Assembly: GCA_954871525.1 (NCBI GenBank)
Contig: OX940867.1
Span: 17,647,343-17,711,342, forward strand
Direction of reading: 5' to 3'
Source of the DNA: Parietaria judaica
Lineage: Eukaryota; Streptophyta; Magnoliopsida; Rosales; Urticaceae
Length of the DNA stretch: 64,000 nucleotides
Below the pieces are notes generated by a model that searched no databases, was not told the DNA's origin, and saw only the letters and a list, made by a program, of their open reading frames with translations. Numbering within the stretch: the first letter of the stretch is position 1; the number at the start of each line of letters is the position of its first letter. Of this stretch, positions 49,401 to 60,150 are shown one piece after another. The position numbers were made by a program, and so were the translations under genes.

Positions 49401-51112
49401 TCTGCAAGTTACCTCTCCTCCAGCAAGGTATCGAGCAAAGGAAATAAGCCCCTCTTGCAATCAGTTCCAAGAACATGTTTTAAAGCCACTAACAATTCCT
49501 GAAGTCAACACGGATTCTATGTCATTGCTAGCCAGTTATAAAATATGAAAAGGATCAAGTAGAGATGAAGGTAAATGTATATACGATAAAATCACAGAAG
49601 CGCTACTACCTTTCTAATGGAGACAGAGTCCGAACACGTGACTAGCAGATTCACAATACTTCTGCATATGCTTTCTTCATGGGGTCTTATATAATCAGCA
49701 AAACTCTTTAACAGATACGTCAAAAAAGAAACTGTCTGAAATGATAAATAAACGGCATTAGTTCGTAGTCAAGACTCAAAAGACATAATCCAAAAACAAT
49801 TGCAGTATATATAAACATACAAAGTTTTCAGATATTTCCATAGAATCTAAAACAAGACTAGATATGGGATTAGAGACTCCATTGTTTCGTTTCTAAAAAG
49901 AATGGGATTAGAGACTCCAAGTCTCTAAAATCGAGGTTCCTCAGCATTGCCAACCGATCCTTTTGCACCTAGTTTTGATGTGACGCTTAGAAGGCAAACC
50001 TATTGCTCTATGATTTTCGAGAACACACTTATTTCCATACCACAAGCATCAGAAAAATCTCCCTCCTACGATCTTGAATTAGAAAATCAATAGCACCGCT
50101 CACTCGTAAAAGCGGGCCGGAATCTATCAAGACAGAAATATACCAATCACTTGCTAGTAGATTCAAGCTTTAATCCCATTGCCCCAACAAGTGTATGAAC
50201 AACTAAATATGAAACAGAAAACCAACATCCCTTACCTTAACTTGTGCACCCTTCAGCTCAATGAAATGAGTCCTCAAATGGGGAGGAACATTCTCGGGGC
50301 CAGGCACGGAAATAGCAGCCACCATAAGAGGCAATAATTGAGGAATATTAGTCTGTACAAGCCTACTATACAACTGAAAAAGAAACAAAACCACTAACGG
50401 ACTCTCGGTGATTATCTTAAACGATCGGCTGCTCGGGTTGAGCTGCGAGGTCCCCGTATAGCTGCTGGCGCTGCTACTACCACTCAACAACTGATCCGCC
50501 GACGTGTCCAGCATAGTCGGGTTAACAACATCCTCCGAGACCACAGCGCCACTCTCAAAGAAGTGGGTTACAGTAGCCCTAAAGCTCTGATAAATCTTGA
50601 CAACAAAGTCCAGAAAAGGCTGAACCTCGGCCTCCAACGGCGGCCTGAAGTTGCGGAGGAGGTCAAAGATGATCCGGACCGATATCAGCGCGTTTTCTTC
50701 ATTATCAGTGGTGAGAACCTGCAGGGCAACCTTCAGGAGGTCCTGCACGAAGGGACGGAGGACCTCGCTGTGAGGCAGGCGGTTGAGAATCTCGACGACG
50801 ACGTTCCGAAGCTTGTGCTCGGGATTGTCCACGAACTGCGGCTTCGATATCTGCAGCAGAATCAGCGAGAAGGCCCGGAAATAGCATTTCAGGAAGTTCA
50901 AATACTCCGCCGTGTGAGCAATCTCGAGGCTGTCCCGGACTTCCATCGCCATCTGCAACCTCGTCTGAATTGCTGCGACCAAACACGAAAAAAAAATCAA
51001 CCAAAATTTCAAACAAAAAAAAAATGGGATCATTCGCAAGAGGTAGGGTTTTACGGAGGTCGGGATCGACGAGGTGGCGAGAATGCTGCTCGAAATTCTG
51101 AATGGGACTCAT
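25329..51112 (-). CDS. TRA1: TRA1/TRRAP homologue, complete, 37 coding exons, 3848 residues
   Basis: TRA1 is the activator-binding scaffold of the SAGA and NuA4 histone acetyltransferase complexes in the nucleus, a PIKK-family protein with no kinase activity. The start MSPIQNFEQHSRHLVDPDL and the end DPTWHPWF agree with plant TRA1. Exons, 5' to 3': 51112-51055, 50972-50236, 49735-49610, 49498-49413, 48436-48328, 47644-47549, 47418-47356, 47247-47188, 46972-46904, 46341-46260, 46159-46107, 46006-45938, 45854-44622, 44084-43101, 42782-42447, 41914-41656, 41566-41344, 40516-40144, 39985-39836, 39741-39520, 39429-39208, 38411-38278, 38149-37633, 36583-36323, 35813-35466, 34775-34363, 34083-33657, 32810-32268, 31930-31175, 30862-30602, 30363-30073, 29772-29383, 28716-28285, 27555-27277, 26799-26248, 26034-25822, 25448-25329. 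All junctions are GT-AG. The sum of 11547 nt is divisible by three with no internal stop, so the gene looks intact. Plant TRA1 proteins are about 3800-3860 residues. Confidence 0.96.
26248..27555 (-). other. TRA1 PI3K-like pseudokinase domain
   Basis: Exons 34 and 35 encode residues about 3462-3738. HGSSFRRLTLIGSDGSQRHF replaces the ATP-binding loop region. Where active PIKKs have HxD..N and DFG, the sequence reads RSPNKILFAKNTGKIFQTDF and no DFG is present. Loss of these residues is the family norm and means the domain is structural. Confidence 0.9.
26930..27290. repeat. Diverged repeats around the exon 34 donor of TRA1
   Basis: About three diverged copies share GGGAARTTATAAARAATTCAAGATAA and a later CAGAC..GTGAC block, with spacings of about 130-160 bases. 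The last copy includes the real splice donor of exon 34 at 27276, so the donor region itself seems to have been duplicated into the intron. Confidence 0.5.
28057..28262. repeat. Exact 103-bp tandem duplication in TRA1 intron 33
   Basis: The unit starting ATATACCCAAATAGGCTACA occurs at 28057-28159 and 28160-28262 without a visible mismatch. It ends 22 bases from the donor of exon 33. Confidence 0.93.
29383..34083 (-). other. TRA1 FAT-domain region
   Basis: Exons 27-32 cover approximately the FAT domain. Features include LYRLLNEEDMRCGLWKKR, WDALVDFGKSIGNYEILLDS and TPNKWDNMSVWCDLLQWRNE, in the order seen in other TRA1 proteins. Exon 32 ends in a Gln/Asn/His/Gly-rich linker (NAAMGHGTDNHAHSATQSHD) before the kinase-like domain. 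Confidence 0.8.
33031..33267. mobile_element. Mutator-type MITE in TRA1 intron 27
   Basis: A 237-bp element starts GAGAAATTATAATGAATAGC and ends CTATTTAGCTTAAGCTCC, giving imperfect terminal inverted repeats. It is flanked by ATTCTTTTAA on both sides (33021-33030 and 33268-33277), containing the 9-bp duplication typical of Mutator-like elements. It is related to 16248-16431. Confidence 0.75.
36859..37175. mobile_element. MITE with GATATTTGCGGCAAAAGT ends in TRA1 intron 23
   Basis: The left end GAGATATTTGCGGCAAAAGT is the inverted repeat of the right end TACTTTTGCCGCAAATATCC. The interior has further inverted copies of AAATTTGGAAC. No certain target duplication could be read, so the superfamily is open. 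Confidence 0.65.
47869..48005. repeat. Short duplications in TRA1 intron 5
   Basis: CCCTAGAATCAAG followed by AGTTACATTTTCTTTTAC occurs at both ends of this stretch, and GGAAGTCTACAAACGGATAA is repeated in the middle. This is a small complex tandem duplication without a gene. Confidence 0.7.
48540..49012. mobile_element. hAT-type MITE in TRA1 intron 4
   Basis: This 473-bp element is flanked by a perfect 8-bp duplication ATATAATG (48532-48539 and 49013-49020), the hAT length. Its outer parts are dense in GAGGCG and AAGGCGTACGCCTTG palindromes, and the middle is AT-rich. The ends CAATGTTTAGAA and the inverse of TTTTTCACCACTA are imperfectly matched. Confidence 0.78.
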
Positions 51113-52020
51113 GATGTCGAAGCAGAAGCATAGAGTGACCGAAACGAAACCCTAACTCCACAGTCTCCGACCTCCGGCCTCCGAAAGCTCGCCGATCAGC
51201 GGCTAGGGCTTCCTGGAAGCGAAGAGCTCCAACGAAACGAAGCTTCCGAAGAAATCTCTCTCTCTCTCTCTCTCTCTGAGAGTTTTGGAAATGGAAAAGC
51301 GTTGAAGACTCTCTCTCTCTCAGGCCATTTTTGGCGGAAACAAAAACAGCCCGACGGACCGATCCGGGTCGGGTCTTTGACCGGATATTTCGGGTCGTTT
51401 ATGAGTGGATCCATCGTTTTTTTTTTTTTTTAAACATTGTTTATCGTTTCCTCGGCCGTTATTGTTTTGTCGTTTTTGTCTGATCTGCTGTCTCTGTTGT
51501 CGTATATTTCTATTGCCATCACTTGTCGTTTCCATATTAATGTCGTTTGTTATTATTTCGATCATGGTTCTCTATTCTATTGGCTATTTGGGGATTGGTT
51601 ATTATCCAATAACTAAATTCATAGAACCAAGTAACAAAATTTTGCGATTTTCGAGCGATTATCGTTGAAACGAAGTGTTATATATTCATGAAGCCCATTT
51701 AAAAGCCTCAGATCAAAACGACAAAGGGAAAAAAAACGACGAATCGTTTAGGACTTAAAGCGTGAGCGAATTTGGAGCGTCGGATTAAAAGCTCATCCAA
51801 CGGTTTGAGCTTGCTGCTTCAGCCTTTAAGGCTTAACTACTCTCTGACGTTCAAGAAAAAAGCAGAAGAAGAACAAGGAGTGAAAGAGAGAGAGGTTTTT
51901 AGGGGTTCCTCTCTCGGGTAATTTCTCTAGGGTTTGTAGCTTTATCTCTCTCTGGTTTTGTTGTATGGGTTTGGGAATCACCGGGCGAATTGTCAAAATG
52001 ACCTTAAGTGGTCGTTTTAA
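51113..52020. promoter_or_regulatory. TRA1 5' leader and upstream region
   Basis: On the minus strand a CT/GA-rich leader (51250-51320) and a CCCTAA telo-box-like AAACCCTAA (51150-51158) precede the TRA1 ATG. On the plus strand 51850-51960 also looks like a leader, with GAGAGAG runs and CTAGGGTTTGTAGC, then ATGGGTTTGGG, but the frame after it closes within about 35 codons. No TATA box could be assigned. Confidence 0.4.
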
Positions 52021-52339
52021 AGAGCGTATACCCTTATTATTGTTCATGTCTTGCATCCATACCTTTCATTAAAGTGGAAGGCTGTAAAGCGAAATATAAA
52101 TTCTCTCTCCTCTTATTTTATTATTATTACTTTACCTGCGCTTTTCTTATTTCTCCCTTTTTATTATTAATTTACCGCGCTATTTTCTCGTTCTCTTTTC
52201 CTTTTTGCCTTCTTTTATGGGATTTCCTTCTTCCATTGATCGATAACAGAAGCCATTTTTTTCTTCTCTGTATATTTTACGTTGCCCACTCGACGTTTAG
52301 CTATTATTAGTTATAACTTAAATCATTTATTTAGGTTAA

Positions 52340-52800
52340 AATACATATATATACCTATTATATAACGGTAAACACCAGAAATAATTACATATAGTGGTAA
52401 TCATCAGTTATCGATATTCAGTATAAATTACATATAGCAGTATACATAAAAAATACATATAGAGGTATAGAAATAATTAATTTCATCTCTTTAAATAATA
52501 TTAACATTAATGATGATCATATAAGGAGGTTTATTTGAAAAAATCATATAGCGGTTTGGCGGTAAAATGACAAGATTATATAGCGGTACGGCTGTAAAGA
52601 TGACAAGACTAAATACAGTGTTAATGACAAAAATTGTAGGATAAATATTAATATTAATGACGAGCATATATGGCAGTATAAATGAAAAAATCATATAGCG
52701 ATTATATAGACGAGTATAAATGACGAGCTCGGTATAGAGATTATATAGAGTATTAATGACAAAAATGGTAAAAATAAATAAGCAGTTTATAAAATAATAT
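52340..52800. repeat. AT-rich stretch with recurrent TATAGCGGTA motifs
   Basis: Short words such as TATAGCGGTT, GGCGGTAAAATGACAAG and ATAGCGGTACGGC repeat at irregular spacing. A related stretch lies at 54290-54600, beside the second BRCT relic. No ORF is present. Confidence 0.6.
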
Positions 52801-52839
52801 TAAAAAGTCAATATACAGACAACTCAAACAAAAAGAACC

Positions 52840-53587
52840 ATGCAAACTAAAAGTTGTTATGGAATCCAACAACAAAGTGTGTGCGTAGAACCTCGTCGGA
52901 GTGCCTCTCGCCATGATCATCGCTTCTCTACGATTACGATTTATGAAAACCTTCTCAACGACAGTGTCGTTGTAAATTATGAAAAAACATATCAGTGGTT
53001 TCCCTATCAGTTTGACAAATTTGTAAAATATACTATGTCTCGTTATTTATAACCATCCATCTTCCGTGTATGACGAGAGATTGGACTTGTTTTTTTACTG
53101 AAACTGCGTTCGAAGCCGATGAAATAGAATATGATCCCGGCAAAGAGCTTGGGGGTCTAATAACATGAATTGTCATTAATAGTCTACGAGCAGTGCAACA
53201 GTGTATGTTGTATTTGGTAACTTACATTGTTGAGAGCGTTTAGCTGGCCCAATCTTGGACCATTTACCGTGTCGTACTTGTCGCGGGTGATCTCGAAAGG
53301 CATTTCATCTACAATTGATTGTTGTTCAATGCATGCTCTTATCCCTGCGGATATAAAATTGTATTGAGGTTAAATTAGAATAATAATTAATAAAAAGGGT
53401 CATAAATTTACGTACAATCGATGTTGACAATCCATATTCCTTTCAGGATTGCCAAGAGGAATCTATGATTCCATTTGCTAAATCTGTGACCGTCTGTCCC
53501 TACAATATGATGGGTCACAGCCTAATTATCGTCCCAGAAGTTGGAACATTCATACCATTTAAACTCCGCAAACTTGAGCAAGAGACC
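52840..53587 (-). pseudogene. BRCT-domain relic, BRCA1/BARD1 type, copy 1
   Basis: Minus-strand exon-like pieces lie at 53587-53416 and 53344-53226, with GT-AG borders. They spell ILKGIWIVNID, then W-IRACIEQQSIVDEMPFE and NGPRLGQLNALNN. A third piece after AG near 53150 gives PKLFAGIIFYFIGF, and a last one near 52960-52850 gives RREAMIMARGTP and LLLDSI. This order matches the tandem BRCT region of plant BRCA1/BARD1 proteins. Lesions include TAG at 53522-53524 (equivalent to the start of the VTH motif) and a frameshift in the third piece. RING and PHD parts are absent. Confidence 0.7.
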
Positions 53588-53942
53588 CTGAAACACGACC
53601 AACTGAAGTATAAGCATCTTACCCTTGATATAAATTAAATTACTAATAAAAGAAGATAAAAGACCTTAGTTTATGGCCTCAAAGATGAATAAGAAAGCTT
53701 CATTCTTCGTGGTATTTTTGGTAAGGCAGCCATTGGGAGTGGTCTGAATACTGATTCGCCTTAAAAAAGGCTGTTATATTTGTGGAGTGGTGTGGAAATT
53801 GGCTTCAATGTAACCGCTCGATAACCCACTACAAGTATATATAGGAGTAATGGTAAATTTGGTCACATTTATTGCAATTAAGTGGTATCATATACTCGTT
53901 CGTCTTCAACGATGCGGTTACCCGTATGGCCGTATTCCGATG

Positions 53943-54142
53943 GTATTTACTAAGACCATTAATTTGGTGGTTTAGTATCAAATCGAAGCGTCAGTTCGAA
54001 GGAATAAATATATAGGTTCGATTAATATAAGTATTTACTAGGACCATTAATTTGGTGGTTTTGTATCAAATCGAAGCGTCCGTTCAAAAGAATAAATATA
54101 AAGGTTCGATTAATATAAGTAATTACTAGGACCATTAATATA
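53943..54142. repeat. 88-bp tandem repeat, two copies and a fragment
   Basis: Units starting GTATTTACTA lie at 53943 and 54031 with few differences; a 24-base third piece starts at 54119. The repeat lies between the two BRCT relics. Confidence 0.88.
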
Positions 54143-54659
54143 AGCATCAGTGCCTCTACCGCTATACATTCAAAATAATATAATCTTTTAATCAATCTCT
54201 CTATATATTTCTCACTCCGAAAATGTTATAACAAGATTCATTTTCAGATATTATCACCGCTAGTTAAAGATATAGCCGTTGTGCTACCGCTATCAATATT
54301 CAGTGTAAATTACATATAGTGGTATACATATAAAATACCTATAGAGGTATATAAATGTAGAAGGTCATCGCTTTAAGCTATATTAACAATAAAAAAAAAG
54401 TTCGAATATTAACATTATATACCGGTATGGCGGTATAAATGATAAGATTAAGTAGCGGTATGGCGGTATAGATGAAAATATATATTACACGGTAAAAAAA
54501 ATATATAAAATTGTATAAATGACAAGATTATATATGGTATAAAAGACAAAAATTCTAGGATAAATAAAGAGTTTATATAATAATATAAAAATTCAAAATA
54601 AAAAATTACAACATTACATTAAATATTAAGAACTCAAGTAAAAACAGTCAAACTAAAAG

Positions 54660-55368
54660 CTGCAATGGAGTCCAAAAACAGACGGTGTCCGTACACTCTT
54701 GCCGGAGTGTCTCTCGACATTCTAACTGCTTCTTTGCGATGAACATTTATGAAAACCTACTCCACGACATCGTCGTTGAAAATTATAAATACCTTATCAG
54801 TTTGAAAAAATTGAAAAAACTCTTACTCGTTTTTTATAATGATCCATCCTTCTTGTATGACGAGAGATTGGACATTATTTAGCCAATGGTGCTTGTAGCC
54901 GACTAAAAAGAATTTGATCCCGGCAAAGAGCTTCGGGGCCTAAATTTAGAGCGCAAGATGAATTAATTGTCATTAATAGCTTACGAGCAGTGTAATAGTG
55001 TACAATCTATTTGGTGAATAACTTACATTGTTGAGAGCGTTTAGCCGGCCCGATCTTGGACCATTAGACTCGTGAATGATCTCATAAGGCTCTTCATCTA
55101 CAATTGATTCACCGTCTATGCATGTTTTTGCCCCTGCAGATATAAAATTGTGTTAGGGTTAAATTAGAATACAAAAAATAAAAAGGTCGTAGGATTTACG
55201 TACAGATATGTGGACATTCCATATTCCTTTGAGGATTGACATGAAGAATCTATGATTCCGTGTGCATGTTCCTTTATTGTCTGTCTCTACAATAAGATGG
55301 GTCACATTTCCGTCCCACATGATGGAATATTCATACCTTTTCGACTCTGCAAACTTGAGAAAAAGTTC
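54660..55368 (-). pseudogene. BRCT-domain relic, BRCA1/BARD1 type, copy 2
   Basis: Pieces with GT-AG borders lie at 55368-55204, 55133-55027 and from 54939. They read LKFAESKRYEYSIMWDGNVT then HLIVETDNKGTCTRNHRFF, next CIDGESIVDEEPYEII and NGPRSGRLNALNN, and then APKLFAGIKFFLVGY up to a TAA near 54830. A final piece (54760-54660) has RKEAVRMSRDTPARVYGH and LDSIAA. It keeps the VTHLIVETD motif that copy 1 has lost, but a one-base loss at the end of the first piece breaks the frame. Copies 1 and 2 are direct repeats offset by about 1.79 kb. Confidence 0.72.
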
Positions 55369-55489
55369 CTAAAAAATGAACAATTGAAGTATAAGCATCT
55401 TACCCTTGATCTAATATAAAACTACAAATAAATGAAGAAGATAAATACATTTGTTTCATTCTTCAACGTTGAAAAAAAAAATATCAATC

Positions 55490-56069
55490 TTCGTTGAGAG
55501 GAAGCCATTGGGAGTGGTCTGAATACTTGTTGGTCTTCACATTTATAATTGTGGAGAGATGTGGATGGAAGCAATAAATGTAACCGCTCATTAACCCACT
55601 ACACATTTATTTCGATTAGGTGGTATTTAATAGAAGCAATATATGTATGCATTCCGATGGTATTTAATAGAAGCAATAAATGTATGAATTCGTTTATTAT
55701 TCTATCTCCTTAATTCTCAGCGTGTTCCAATGATCTAAAAAGAGTAAAAGCAATTACCTGCAATCACTAGCGGTAATTTTACTAGAGCATAGCGGGACTA
55801 TGAGTTGTATCTTGATTTAATACGTCACTCGTTTATTTTCTTATTTTTTTAGGGTTTTGGATCGAATATAAACGTGTTTTATCAAATGTATTACATATTG
55901 TTCGCCGAAGGGTGTAAAGAGGATCAAGACCATATGAGTCAAACCCATAAGCTCCTTCTTCGTCTACACGCGTTGTGCTTAACTACGAGTTGCACACACT
56001 GAAAGCTGATTCGCTAGTTAAATACACACGCCCGCTATAGACATATCCGCACGATCACGGTGACAAGTA
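55490..56069. other. Intergenic, no gene seen
   Basis: AT-rich sequence between BRCT copy 2 and the solo LTR. A short direct repeat (GGTATTTAATAGAAGCAATA) occurs at 55621 and 55661. Nothing else was recognised. Confidence 0.5.
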
Positions 56070-56074
56070 AGGAC

Positions 56075-59000
56075 TGTTGGACATGAGTCCTTAAACAAGC
56101 TATCTCTTCCCTAATTGTAAAAGATTTTGACCAAAGTCGTTGACTAAAAGATGTTACTTATTATGTTAATCTTATTATAGTTTCTGGTAGAGTAAAATAG
56201 AATGTTTGTTCCATAGTTCATAAAGAATGCAATTATGTTATTATTATCACAACCAAGTCAATGTGAGGAAGAATTAATAATCATAATAAAGGAACTTAAA
56301 ATGTCTGTGACATGATTAACTGGGTGGGAGCCCATTAATCGAATAAGGTCATTAATGTGACTAAGTGATAATCCTATTCTTGATTAAGTGTGTGTGTCAC
56401 ACTCCCTAGAAGTGCATTAAGTATGAAGCGGCTTCCTACTGGACTGGACCTGACTTAAACTCCGGAAGTTATCGTATAAGACCATCACTGATAACTTGGA
56501 GTTGAGTCACTAGTAGCTGATCAAATGGATATTCGATCTAAGTCCTGAGTGACCTCGAGCCTGGACTGTTGACTTGATTGTTCTTTGATTTAACTGTTAA
56601 AGAACACATTTTACTATCGTTCCCAATGCTGCTATTTTGGGAACATGATAGCCAACAGATAAGAGTAGCTTGGTCATAGACACGGACATCACATAGCTCT
56701 CTTCAGAGTCAAGATGATTCCCTTGATTGTTAGTGGTGAGAAGTGAGAGGTACCCGTGCGCAACTTATGAATCGAAACCATAACTGGGTTACTCACAATA
56801 TTACTAACTGAGTTGAGTATAAAAATGCAATGAGAGGCAAAACGGTAAAACCGCCTGCTCATATGTGGATCATCAAGTGAAAGATCAATAACCCAAATTT
56901 GATTGTATCAATGGACACCTTGCTACAAAAGGAATAATATATACTATATCTCTCGAGAGTGCAGCCTCGGGTTTATAGTGGAATAACACCGAGGTTTGAC
57001 GAACCACTAGCAATTCGTTGGAGCTTCAGTGATGCGGGTCCATAGTCCCCAGGATAGCTCCGGAACGGATGATACGTACGTGATTTAAACATTCGATATG
57101 TTTTATCATTTGTCAGGATTCATAAAACTAGAGTCTCTGTCACAATATGGAAGTTATATTTTTGACGTGGCAAAAGTACCAAAGTTTAGTGCTAGAAATT
57201 TAACTGATAAAAGAAAGTTGAATTTAGATTTTTCATTAACTTCAAAGTTGTTGGAAATTAAATTCTAAGAGACTTTTCTTTTGGAACCGAGTCGTTTCGA
57301 CGTATGGTTTGTGATTTAGAGAATTTCCAAGTTTACGGTCGTTTTCGTAAATATGTGAAGTTTAATCACATGTCACGAATTTAAATGGTGGTGTTGCACC
57401 ACGACATTTAATGTGTGATATTGAGATCGGAGGTTTATAATATAATTTAATTGTTTGGATTTAATTATTAATAGTCTTATTAATAATTAATAGATTTATA
57501 TTATTTAAATAAAAATAAATATTTGTTATATATATTAATTGTTGATGTGCAAATTCGTTCCTTAATACGAATTATAAGATCATTAATTAAATTATTGGTT
57601 CAAATTAATTAAAAGCATAAGTCATGAATATAATTGAATATTTATGCAAAATAAGCTTATAAAACACGAAGCCCAGAGGCCCAATGAACACTCGACTATG
57701 TTCAGGCCCGGACAAACTAAAAGCCCACAAGGTAAGAAGCTCACCACGAGCAGAAAATGCCCAAAGGAAATCCGAACAGAGCCTTCCCAGGGAAGAAACC
57801 CCGAACTGAGCTCAAAGATCCTACTTCAAGACAAAAACCAACACTTGGTCAAAGTCTAAACATCAAACAGATTAAACGACCTGAAGAACCCAAAAGCTCC
57901 ACCCGGGCAGAAATTGTCAACAAAGGGATCCGAGCAGAGACATACGAAACATCCGAACACGAGCAGACCAAGTCAACCACCCCAATTCAAACCTCTGAAT
58001 CCCGACCAGGAAAATCGCGACGATCCAAATTCAAACCCCACGACGACAAGTCAAAGTCCACCACTACGCAAATCTCTCAGAACGTGGCCCACGTGTCAGC
58101 CCGACAGCAAACCAAGCTCCAAACTCGAAGTTACCACCAACGTACACTTCCAACGGGCAGAAACCAGAAGCCTATAAAAGCAAGGAGACAGCCCCATCAT
58201 ACGCACGCAAGCATTCATCCTTGGAGGAGTCTGTGAGATTTGTATTTTCAGAGTGTTTTTCATCTTTTATTTTGGATCTTCCAGAATTTGGCTTGTGGTT
58301 TCAGTTGATCACCTTTTCAAAGTAATAAACGTACAGAGGACGTAGTCAACTACCGCATTGGGACGAACCTCTCTAAAAAACCTCAGTTTTCTACTCTTTT
58401 AATTCTTTTGATTTTATTTGTATTTGTCACCGTCTACAGTATTGACGACGTAGAGGTCAGAATCCACAAAAAAACTCAGCAGTATCAAATCGAAATCCCA
58501 TTCACAATTCACGTGACTGTTGGTGTGTAAAAACAAGCCATCATTAATGTGTAGAAATAATGCGGCCCAAGTAAATGTGTGAGTTGGTCTTACACGAATT
58601 GCTTGGATTTGGACTTTCCAAATATGCGACCTATGTACCTATGTTTAGGTATTAATGGAAAAACTTGAAATTAATTTGGTTCATTAGATCAGTCAAATTT
58701 AATATTAACCATTGGATCACGATAATTAATTTGGAAAGCATGGTTCGAAAAATGACTTGGTGACCAAGCATGGATTTCGAATATGGTTAATTAATTATAT
58801 CCATTGGATTAGTTTAAGATTTAATCTTAACCATTGGATTGAAAATTAATTAACATGTATATATGGAAATGCAAAATTCGAATTCTTTATAATGGAGGTC
58901 GAATTCTATTGCTTGGTAATCAAGTTGGAGAGTTGACTTTGTCATAAATCAATATGGTCCATTAGATTGGTTATGGAATTAATTCCAACCATTGGATCAA

Positions 59001-59833
59001 GGTTATTGATTTCGAATTTTCCATCGTCTACATAGAGAATTCGAATTCTATTATATAAGGAAGTGATTGGATAATTGATTTATTCATGGTTTCCCTATTT
59101 GGTTAAATCTCTAATTAATTAGAACCATTGGATATTTGGTAATTCAATCTTGACCATTGGTTTGGAGTGATTAATTATATTTGCCTATTATAGAATTCGA
59201 AATTCATGCATGGAAGCTTCCCTTATTGACTTCTCCATAAGCCTATTAATACAAGGCTTATTCTACACATTTCACACACCTTCCCCAGAGCAAGAATTCG
59301 ATCTCTCTATCTCTCTCTCTCTCTCTCTCTAGAATCTGCGAATTTCTTAGCCTCTGATCTCTCTTTTCTGGTTCGACTTAGTGAGACGTTGTTCTCCAAA
59401 AGCTTTAAAAGAACCATCAGTTAAAGTTTTTGCGATAGAGTCCTGCCGGCGAAGCCCACGCTTCGGTACGAGGAGTCCAGGAGAATATCCCGGAAGATCA
59501 CGGGAGTTTCCCTCAGCATCGGCGAAGCCCTGCCCAGTTAAGAACGCCAGCCGGAATCGTCATCACTTGAGGTACGCCCTTATGCGTTGGGTCAATAAAT
59601 GCAAACCTTTATTACAGTTTATTTATTTCCTATAGACTAGATTATTCATAATGAATTTATGAAAAGTTAAATTAGTAATAATTTATCAGATCTTGATTTT
59701 GATTATTATCCGATGTTCAAATCGTTGTACGGGTAACAAGTTTTTCGCCTTAAATATTTTTAAATGTTACCCGAACGGCTTGACGGCATAAATCGTGACA
59801 ATATTTTTAGGAAATGTAATGAACTTCCCAACA
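56075..59833 (+). mobile_element. Solo copia LTR with 5-bp target duplication
   Basis: The sequence starts TGTTGGACATGAGTCCTTAA and ends ACTTCCCAACA. AGGAC flanks it on both sides (56070-56074 and 59834-59838). It is the reverse complement of the 5' LTR at 5384-7903 at both ends and in several inner blocks, so it is a relative inserted in the opposite orientation. No pol, primer site or polypurine tract is attached, so it arose by recombination between two LTRs. It is 3759 bp against 2520 bp, partly because of an insertion at about 57640-58530. Around 59225-59290 lies a leader-like stretch, ATTAATACAAGGCTTATTCT, then a CT microsatellite. Confidence 0.9.
57640..58530 (+). mobile_element. LTR-like insertion nested in the solo LTR (limits uncertain)
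   Basis: This stretch has no counterpart in the 5384-7903 LTR and differs in composition (C/A-rich, stop-poor). It has a TATA box, CCTATAAAAGC near 58171, a leader with CATTCATCCTTGGAGG, a polyadenylation-like GTAATAAACG near 58322 and ends near GACTGTTGGTGTG. This resembles the U3-R-U5 layout of a gypsy LTR. The open frames across 57644-58236 are low in complexity and not taken as genes. Terminal repeats and a target duplication could not be fixed. Confidence 0.5.
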
Positions 59834-59879
59834 AGGACCCCACGTCCAGATTGACCCACGAGGGGGAGGAGGCCCGTAC

Positions 59880-60150
59880 CCTCTACGACGCCACTCTCTG
59901 GTCTAGATGTAATACACAATCCACAAATGACGACGGAGTGGGCAACATTAGGGTAAGTCGCTTCGTCGTCAATCATTGAGAGTCACCCGGGAATGCCTAT
60001 ATGACCGGGGTAGGGATGCCTACGCAGCACCCATTCCCTATAGATGTACCTCCAAGCCTCATCCTCCGAACGAAGGTGCGCACTATCTTGAAACGTATCA
60101 GTGAGTAGCTCCTCAATGTTGGGATACCTTTGTATCAGGCCACATTCAAT
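59880..60150 (-). pseudogene. Coding-like relic of unknown family
   Basis: On the minus strand the sequence reads IEELLTDTFQDSAHLRSEDE followed by AWRYIYREWVLRRHPY and GHIGIPG before a TGA, a composition typical of a real protein. I do not recognise it. It may be a detached part of the DUF1985-type gene to the right. Confidence 0.35.

Larger units (their letters stand above)
36323..51112 (-). other. TRA1 N-terminal and central HEAT-repeat region
   Basis: Exons 1-24 encode roughly residues 1-2174, a helical solenoid of HEAT-like repeats such as EVLRPFVQDLLKVALQVL and RDLLLELCLTLPARLSALLP. In yeast and human TRA1/TRRAP this part forms the ring that contacts activators and other complex subunits. 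A low-complexity linker rich in Asn, Pro and Ser (exon 23, near 37700-37870) probably marks a disordered loop. Confidence 0.85.

Noticed and set aside
57644..58236. Overlapping plus-strand open frames rich in Lys, Thr, Pro and Ser
   Set aside because: They lie in an LTR-like insertion, are low in complexity and open mainly because of C/A-rich composition; no known domain.
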